The notes under the pieces: model-generated
Databases searched by the model: none
What the model was told of the DNA's origin: nothing
The model's input: only the letters and a program-made list of their open reading frames with translations
Assembly: GCA_010405405.1 (NCBI GenBank)
Contig: MU004241.1
Location: forward strand, 855,373 to 919,372
DNA: 64,000 nucleotides
Source of the DNA: Microthyrium microscopicum
Lineage: Eukaryota; Ascomycota; Dothideomycetes; Microthyriales; Microthyriaceae
Direction: 5' to 3'
Position numbers and translations under genes: made by a program
Shown here: positions 56,464-64,000 of the stretch, in pieces
Layout: each line of letters opens with the position of its first letter
Numbering within the stretch: position 1 is the first letter of the stretch

Positions 56464-58853
56464 TCAAATGGCATTGACCTGTTGTCGAGAGTCTCGCAAC
56501 TTGGTGAGCTTCTCAATCGCTTCATCTAAAGGAATCAGCTCGCCCTTGGACTGCTTCTCCTGGTCATCGCGATTGCGAATATTTACTGTGCGAGATTTCA
56601 TCTCTTCAGCACCCACCACTAGCGAATATTAGCATCCGGTCTGCAATTTACGGTCAGAAGTGACTTACCAAAGATAAAGTTATACTGGGCCAATTGACCA
56701 GTACGAATCTTCTTCTGCAATGTATTGCCAGAGATATCACTGTCCACATGCATACCCTTCTCCCGGAAGATCTTCTGCACCTCTAGCACGTACTCATTCG
56801 CTGAAGGCATCACTGGTACCACCAAAATCTGCCGTGGACTGAGCCAGAAGGGCCATTTGCCGGCGAAATGTTCGATCAGAATGCCAAGGAAACGCTCGAA
56901 TGAGCCGTAAATTGCACGGTGGATTATAATGGGACGGGCGTAGCCAGGTTGAAGCGGCTTGATCTTGAAAATACCCTTTGCTTCGTCTGCCTTCTCAGCA
57001 GCTTCCTTCTCCGCAGCTGACACAACTGTCTCTTCGGGTTTGACGGGCGCAACACTTTTGTCAGCGGACTTCTCCGCAGGCTTTTCTGTCTTTTCTCCAG
57101 TAATATATGTGAGGTTGAAGCGCTGTGGTAGCTGATAGTCGAGTTGGATAGTGGCACATTGAAAATCTCGGCCGAGTGCATCACCAACAGTGATATCTAT
57201 CTTGGGCCCGTAGAAGGCACCATCACCAGGGTTGAGTTCCCATGATGATGTGCCGCTTTTGCAGAACTCGTTTAGAGAGTCTGTGAGCATCTTCTCAGCT
57301 TCGTCCCAGGTCTCGATTTCGCCGAGGAAGTTGTCTGGGCGTGTAGAAAGCTTCATCTTGAATGTGAGACCAAGTGTTCCATACACAGTCTCAAAGAAGT
57401 TGAACATATTGGCCATCTCTGCACCAATCTGATCTTGCATACAAAAAATATGACAGTCATCCTGAACAAAGCGTCGTACTCGGGTCAGGCCACTTAAAGC
57501 ACCGGATGCCTCGTTTCTGTGCAAAACGCCAAATTCCGCAATTCGCAAAGGGAGATCATGGTATGTTCGATTGGTGAAAGCAAACAAAAGGCAATGTCCG
57601 GGACAGTTCATCGGCTTCAGACCCCACTTATCTTTATCAACGTCCAATACAAACATATCGTCCTGATAATGTTGCCAATGGCCGGACTGCTTCCAAAGAC
57701 TTGCATTGTACATGTTTGGACTGGAGACCTCTGTGTATCCGCGAGTCCAGTATTCGGATCGGATGAAAGACTGGAGAGTGTTGAAGATGGACATGCCATG
57801 TGGTAGGAGAAATGCTGAGCCAGGTGACATATCATGGAAGAAGAAGAGTTCTTGATCTTTGCCAATTCTACGATGGTCTCGTCTAGCGGCTTCTTCTAGC
57901 ATCTTAAGGTGGGCATCCATTAGTTTCTTGTCCGGAAAGGACACGCCGTATATTCTCTGAAGTGAGTCGTTTTTGGCATCACCCAAGAAGTAGGACGCTG
58001 AACTTCTCATGACCTTCATGACCTTGATACGGCCTGTGTGGGGAACGTGAGGCCCCCGACATAGATCGATAAGTGGACCACATCTGTATACTGTAGTAGA
58101 TGTACCATCAGCGATCTTGTCCTTGATGATGTGTTGCTTGTATCTGTTGGACTTGAACATTTCCAGCAAGTTCTCCTTTGATAGTGTCAACCGAACAAAG
58201 GGCTGCTTTTCCTTGATCACTTTGTTGGCAATTCTCTCCAGCGGCTCCAGATCCGTTTCCTGAACAGCAGCTCCTTCAGGCAGAGACATCTCGTAGTAGA
58301 ACCCATCGGAAATTGGAGGTCCGATGCAGAGATCACAGCCGAATCTCTTCTCCGAGGCTTCTCCCAGAATATGAGCACTTGAATGCCAAAAGACTTGCTT
58401 TCCTTTAGGGTCATCAAAATCTAGCAGCTTGAGTGTGCAATCCGTCTCGAGTGGGCGGTCCAGATCCCAAAGCTCACCGTCGACCTCTGAAATCACCAAT
58501 CTCTCAAACAGCGACTTGCTAATATCTCGCGCAATTGATCCTGGTGTAGTCTCATATGAAGTAGCGACTCTGATGTTGCCATCTGGCATGGTGACTTGAA
58601 TATCCTTTCTTGGTTTTTTCGCGTACTCGGCGTCTTCCTCTGCCTTTAACTTTTCGAACAATTGAATTCGGTGATCGAAATATGGTGGAGGTGTTGAAAG
58701 TTCATCCTGTCCACCTGGAGCGGCACTCTTTTTCTTCTCTTTCTTTTGCCCTTGTGGTTTTTGGCCTTGCTGTTTTGGCGGTTTGTCGCTTGTGGCCAGA
58801 TTCTTGACATTCTCCGCCAATTGCTTGACCGAGTCTCCAATTGCTCCTGCCAT
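56464..58853 (-). CDS. Cytosolic threonyl-tRNA synthetase
   Basis: Exons 58853-56669 and 56618-56464 give 779 residues. Order of parts: a Lys/Gln/Pro-rich N-terminal extension (1-60), a TGS domain ([29 protein letters not shown]), the SAD editing domain with [10 protein letters not shown], the class II core with motif 2 [21 protein letters not shown] and zinc-site Cys in [10 protein letters not shown], motif 3 [13 protein letters not shown], and the anticodon-binding domain ([19 protein letters not shown]). The enzyme charges tRNA-Thr and edits Ser-tRNA. A Lys/Glu/Ala-rich segment of about 45 residues (about 584-629) is inserted in the catalytic domain before [12 protein letters not shown]. 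The 50-nt intron splits YNFIF from VVGAEE. It is divergent from Gar1. Confidence 0.96.
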
Positions 58854-59302
58854 GTTTAGGTTTTGATAGTGGGGCCTCTGGTCGTCAATTGAATATTGAT
58901 GCGCCTCACACTGAACTTATAAATGATTTGGGGGGATGAGTCACGTTAAGGAGGCAGTGAGAGCTGGTAGGCTCGTATCGTGATAAACCTTGGGTATGCG
59001 CAGTGAGCTCTGGCAAATATGCCCAGTTCAAGGTCCAGTCATCAAATCCGACCTCAATTAAATGTTGCCGCACCCTAGCCTTCCTTGATATGGAGCTTGG
59101 ACCAGGTGACTGTGGGGGAAGGAGCTCTCTAAGTTTCGATCTTTTGGGTTAGCCTCGGTCCAACCTTTTTCCGAGTCTTCCCTGTCAAGACCCGCCAATC
59201 AGCTACTAGCTCTGCCTGCATAACTCAAAAGCTGCGACGAAATTTCTACTACACCACCAACGACAATTTCTACGAATAAACCGACATTACCAGCCCACGA
59301 AT
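58854..59302. promoter_or_regulatory. Divergent promoter, ThrRS and Gar1
   Basis: 449 bp separate the two start codons of two translation-related genes. The Gar1 side shows a C/A-rich leader. No specific element was identified. Confidence 0.5.
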
Positions 59303-60063
59303 ATGTCTTTCCGCGGTGGCAATCGAGGTCGCGGCGGCGGTAGCTTTGGCGGTGGCTTCTCTCGTGGTGGTGGTCGCGGTGGTGGTATGTGCTATTTTCT
59401 CACAAGAACTTTTTATCTCGACTAACAGGTACAGGACGAGGAGGTTTCCAAAACAGCTATGGCCCACCAGACCAGATCTTAGGTACGTCTTTAGTACAAA
59501 CTCTCATAGCGCGTCTTACTGACTATCTATCAGAAATGGGTACCTTCAAGCACGACTGTGAAGGCGAAATCGTCTGCGAATCTATCAATACCAAAATTCC
59601 TTACTTCAACGCTCAGATCTTCCTCGAAAACAAGACTCCAATCGGAAAGGTCGAAGAGGTCCTCGGGCCAATCAATCAAGTCTTCTTCACTATCAAGACC
59701 CAGGAGGGCATTCAAGCAAGCTCCTTCAAGGCTGGCGACAAGTTCTATATCGGCTCCGACAAATTACTACCACTAGAAAAGTTTCTCCCTAGACCTAAGC
59801 CACCACCAGGATCAAAACCTCCCAAGCGCGCTGGTGGACGTGGTGGTGCCCGCGGTGGACGAGGCGGCTTTGTGCCCCGAGGCCGTGGTGGGTTTACTCC
59901 ACGAGGACGAGGCGGTGATCGCGGCGGAAGAGGTGGCTTTGCTCCACGCGGACGAGGAGGATTTGGCGACCGTGGTGGACGTGGAGGATTCACACCGCGT
60001 GGCAGAGGCGGATTTGGCGGCGATAGGGGTGGTCGCGGAGGTTTCGGTCGAGGTCGAGGATAG
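59303..60063 (+). CDS. GAR1: H/ACA snoRNP protein Gar1
   Basis: Exons 59303-59384, 59435-59482 and 59534-60063 give 219 residues. Both ends are Gly/Arg-rich (GAR domains), with RGGFxPRGRGG repeats at the C-terminus. The centre is the Gar1 beta-barrel: [48 protein letters not shown], then [18 protein letters not shown]. Gar1 is part of the H/ACA particle with Cbf5, Nop10 and Nhp2, which makes pseudouridine in rRNA and snRNA in the nucleolus. The second exon may begin at 59429 instead, adding two residues, but that AG is only three bases after the branch site. The RGG tails are likely arginine-methylated. Confidence 0.95.
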
Positions 60064-60417
60064 ACGCTTCTTATCTACTGCTCCTGTTTATTCTTCTTAT
60101 CCTGGCTGGGTGCTTGTTCGGCGTTCTATATTATGGTTTCTGGACGGTATGGTCATGTTTGGGTCTCTTGTTCGATACCATTCATCTTGATGTACGACTG
60201 CAATGTCGACATGAGGCTAATCAATCCTCTTTACGACTAATGTCAGAGATATACTCTCATCATTTCATCGGACATGAGTGTAATGTGGCACAGGCTCGGC
60301 GTGAACCATTCTTAATTCTACGCATGCACACTCCTTGTCTATTCACCAACGTCTGTCATATCATTGGCAATGCTGATGCTATTCGCTATCGTCTCATCAT
60401 AAAAACTTCTGGTATAT
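60064..60417. other. Convergent gap between Gar1 and APC2
   Basis: 354 bp, T/C-rich on the plus strand. It holds the 3' ends of both genes. No other feature is seen. Confidence 0.5.
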
Positions 60418-63126
60418 CTATCGCTTCACCCCATAAGAATCCCCGTTTTGCACTAACGTTGACTCCTCAACCATACTCTGCAGACATCCCCTCAACTCCG
60501 TCTCGCCAAAGTTGAACCCGCCAGGCAATGCCATCTTCAACATCATCAAGATGCGTGCCAGCGGCATACTGCCCATATTCGTCACCATAGCCACAATAAA
60601 CGCCTTGTACGTGTCCATGTTCTCCTCAAACACATCTTGCGCTGTCTTCACTGCCGACACCTCCTCCTGAGCCTGCGCCGCTGGTGCTTTGCCGCGAGTG
60701 CCCTCCTCTGCGAGCACCTCGATGACAGTATACAAGCCCGGCGTGCTAGCACTTTCTTCAAGAACTTGCTTGCTGGCCCAGAACGCCACCGCGTTCCGCA
60801 CCAGTGGTTCCTCCATTTCCAGCTCTTCGGCTAGCTGCTCGATAGATTTGGCGACTGGATTCGCGGCATCGCCACCATCAAATGCGTATACCACGCTTGC
60901 CACCCATGGTGGCACACTTTCACTGACTACACGATCTTCGAACACCAACTCCACAGTCGCACGACCAAGCGCGGGTATCCACTTGAGTTTCATCATGTTC
61001 TGATGCTGTTCAAAACCTTCTGCGTACTTTGCAAGCAAGTCCTGTACGGGTGGCGGCACACGAAACTCATCGTCGCGCAGTTCAGGCCAAAAGAATGCAG
61101 ACAAGATCTGCGCTGTCAATGCACCACCGTCCGTATGCGCAAATGCAGCACTTTCCAAGATCTTGCGCGTCAATCGCCGCGAGTTTGCAATGTCTTGCAG
61201 CATGACATCGCATGCCTGAAGCTTGTCATCGCCAAACCGGCTTTTGAACAACTCGAGCAATCTTGTCTCTCGCTCGAGATGCACATCTGCTGTGGACCGT
61301 AGTAAGTGCTCACCGAGGATATTGCGCAGGACTGATACGAATTGCTCCTTGTCATATAGGCTAAGTAAATGGGCTATGGCGTCCGACGAGTCGGCACGGC
61401 GAAAATCTGGGCTTGCATCAGTCGGTTGCGGTTGGTAGGCCATGTTATCAAAGTCGAGATCGGGGGCGTGGCGGTGTATGTCGCTGGCGGGCGCGATTGG
61501 TTTGGCCATTTCATCAGCAATAGCGCGCGAGACGTCGGGCGAGGAGCGGATGGACTCGTCGGCAAGGTCGGCGAGCATGGAGGCGATGATTATGCGGGCG
61601 GTGTCGGTGCGGGATTTGAGGTACTTGCGGATGGGTCGTGAAACATTGTCGAGGAGGACGCCCCGGGTGTCAATGGTCGTGAAGGCTTGAATAATGATCA
61701 TGTATATGTCGAGGATGTGTTTGGTGGTGGCACCTGCATGGAGAAGCCGACGCTCTACATCTTGTTGGAAGTTTACGGTTAGATATTTGCGTGCTTCGGG
61801 GGTCTTGATATATCCCTAAATCTTGTTAGAGGCTTCTCCAGATCTGGTTATAGGTTCATACTTTGATGTCGAGTATCGCACCTTGCGACTCTGGCCACCG
61901 GCATATATAGGTGAATAGATTGGCAATTCTTGATCGACCAAGCCATGACACAGCCAAATCCGTCCAACGTTTGACTTCCTCGTCCATGGATGGATTGGCT
62001 ACGCCAGTCAAAGCAGATACTGCTCTTTTAATGAACGGCGCTAGTGCTTTGTCCACCCATATCATGAGCGAGGTAATGACAGGAGTTCTATCATCCCAGT
62101 CAACTCCCATCCAGTTTGATTGGACGAACTGAACAATAGCTTCTTCAATTGCACGAGCAAATGCACGCACTGCTGGACCATCTCCAAGACCAACACCTCT
62201 CAGATTCTCGAAGAGTTGCAACAGCTTGAGACTAGATTCGTAGTCGATATCGTACTTGGCGTCGTCCTCATGAAAAGATTCAGTGTGTAAGCGGAATGTC
62301 CGAGTGCACGATCTGAGAGTGACTTCCGTAAGACCTTTGTAAAAGTTGTCTCCGGGTATGCTGTCTATAAAGATCGGATGCAAAGATTTGGATAGTTTGT
62401 TACGGAGTTTCGCTATCACCCCCGATAGCTCATTTTGGTCATGCATTGCGTTTCCTTGTTGGAAAGCAGAAACCAACGCTGGAACCATATATTCGGTTAC
62501 TGGAAATGAATAAATCTGCTGGCTATAACTTAGAATTTCACCAGTTTTTTGCAGTCGAGGTATAATATTCTCGAGGGAGTGCTAGACATATGGTTAGATG
62601 AACGCTCATTCTAGTAATAGAATGGACATACTTTAGACCATAGTCGAGTTAGACAAGGTCCAACTACGTTGTGAAAGTCTGCGCGAATCGCAGTTGTGTA
62701 CCATTCAACCTGATTTTATTAGCCACGTCGATTGCAGCGACTGCACGAGCTTACGATGTCTTCATCTGGACCCAATCCTTCCGGCCAGTCCAGCAACAGG
62801 AGCTCCAGCGATGCACCAATACCTCTTGGGGCATTATTGGAGATCTTTCGAGTAATTTGTTGCACACCATCAGCCGATAGCACTTCCTCTGAGAGAGCAA
62901 CATTTTCAAGAAAACGTTTGCAGTCACTAATGGCAGTAAGTCTTTTTGAGTGTGAGTTCTCATCGGCTTTGAGAGAACCTAGAGTGGCTTGTGGACCGCC
63001 AAAGGATTCTCCTTCGGATGAGAAGCCCAACTGTGGGGTAGAGAGCGGCGTGGGCGCCGTCGACGACGGTGAAGGGAATAGAGAGTCGAAGGCAGCCATA
63101 CTGGTCCCACCTACTATGGTAGCCAT
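60418..63126 (-). CDS. APC2: Anaphase-promoting complex subunit 2 (cullin-like)
   Basis: Exons 63126-62755, 62709-62632, 62581-61862 and 61815-60418 give 855 residues. The N-terminus holds a Ser/Pro-rich, likely disordered part (about 1-50), then helical cullin-type repeats. The cullin homology region contains ELFKSRFGDDKLQACDVMLQDI, then MKLKWIPALGRATVELVFEDRVV, the conserved Leu/Trp block before the four-helix/alpha-beta region. The C-terminus is the APC2 winged-helix type: GSMPLARILMMLKMALPGGF, then LRGCLQSMVEESTLVQNGDSY. APC2 holds the RING subunit Apc11 in the E3 ligase that targets cyclins and securin. There is no canonical neddylation motif, as expected for APC2. Three introns of 45-50 nt join without frame loss. 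Confidence 0.9.
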
Positions 63127-64000
63127 AAAACAATAATCCTCAATTCAACTGCCCCATATGCTCGAAATCCACGCAAGCTCTAACGGGTTCATGGATGGAT
63201 GCCAGCCAGAATTCTGATAAAGTTGTGTCCAGCCGTGGAGAAAGTTCGTCGAAGTATGCAGTGCTGAAGCCTTACGAGTTGGCAATAAGAGGCTACAAGA
63301 CGATCTTGGGTGTTTCCTTATATTCAGCAATGTAGGTCGAGCTTGTGTGAATTTCGAATAGATCCTTAGACGCGTCTGATAAACTCGCGATAGGCGCGTG
63401 TTCACGTGTCAAGGAAGTGATTCTCAACTTCTGCGCTTGTACCTGCCCAATCTGGTATCTTGTTTAGCTTTACAAAGAACCTCCTTTCTTTGACATGCAC
63501 CACGTTTTCACCACGCATCAAGAACTGTTGGCGCCAAGTAAAGACGGGATTCCTTTCTCAGCTCATTTTCAAAACGATAGAACACTAACATGCAAAAATT
63601 GTGCAGACGGGGCGCCAAAGGCAGCGCGATCGACTCTAACAACATCTTGATCTGCACACTAATACGTAGTATCGGACGATAAAACTGGTGCTTTTTTTTA
63701 TTATGGCCAGGCCAACGCCAAATCTGGAACAGCCTTTCAAGGCCAAGTTGATTGTTCTTGACGTTGAAAGTGCCAATTACGTTGAACCAATAATCATGCC
63801 AAAGAAATCGTTGCGATTGAATTCACAAAGCAAAAATGGCCCGTAAATGGCTTTCTTTGATCCAAGTTCCGATACTTCCTTTGTTGAAATCCCAAAAGCA
63901 TCCATGATGTGTATCAATCTCGTACACCTGTACTTCTCGGGTAGCCTTTACCCTTCGAATATATTATTCTTTTATCAATACTCATTCTCTGAGCAACACT
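63127..64000. other. Right-edge stretch without a supported gene
   Basis: 874 bp containing the APC2 promoter. Frames here do not begin with ATG or lack features. A CTTTTTTTTATTATGG stretch at about 63692 on the plus strand precedes a short open frame that may belong to a gene beyond the edge. Confidence 0.4.

Overview
The window is nuclear DNA from a filamentous ascomycete fungus (Pezizomycotina). Genes are compact. They are interrupted by many short introns, mostly 45-65 nt, with GT-AG ends and a CTAAC/CTAAT-like branch site close to the acceptor. The gene content is fungal: an Ame1-like kinetochore protein, a Zn2Cys6 regulator, a TRI12-type efflux carrier, a microbial rhodopsin and a fungus-only ubiquitin-like-domain protein. 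The class cannot be fixed from sequence reading alone. I saw no tRNA, rRNA, transposon, CRISPR array or prokaryote-style operon.

Layout. 1-12.9 kb is the accessory-looking end: a small RPEL actin-binding protein, a ZIP metal transporter, a retinal-binding opsin, a scytalone dehydratase-like enzyme divergent from a short-chain dehydrogenase, and a TRI12-like transporter. 12.9-25.6 kb holds a twin-CX9C protein divergent from the Ame1/CENP-U-like gene, an orphan gene, a broken protein-kinase copy, a secreted glutaminyl-cyclase-like M28 enzyme, a SAP-repeat protein and a fungal protein of unknown function. 25.6-36 kb holds a Zn2Cys6 factor, histone H1, Arp4, mitoribosomal mS26/Pet123 and the GTPase Nog2. 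37.8-47.7 kb holds an F-box-like protein, a GH95 fucosidase with an extra insert, a Sec2-domain protein and the ubiquitin-like/membrane protein. A gene-poor stretch of about 4 kb follows. 51.7-63.1 kb holds an ammonium transporter, mitochondrial ClpP, an unknown gene, threonyl-tRNA synthetase, Gar1 and APC2.

Working relations. Several genes share short divergent promoters: CHCH/Ame1 (252 bp), mS26/Nog2 (267 bp), ClpP/unknown (150 bp), ThrRS/Gar1 (449 bp) and scytalone dehydratase-like/SDR (457 bp). Housekeeping themes are ribosome biogenesis (Nog2, Gar1), chromatin (H1, Arp4), mitochondrial translation and proteolysis (mS26, ClpP), and cell division (Ame1, APC2). The opsin to TRI12 block could be a small environmental-response neighbourhood, but it has no polyketide or peptide synthase, so I do not call it a biosynthetic cluster.

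Gene models were built by hand from splice signals and reading-frame continuity. Exon joins are therefore inferences, although nearly all restore a known family motif across the junction.
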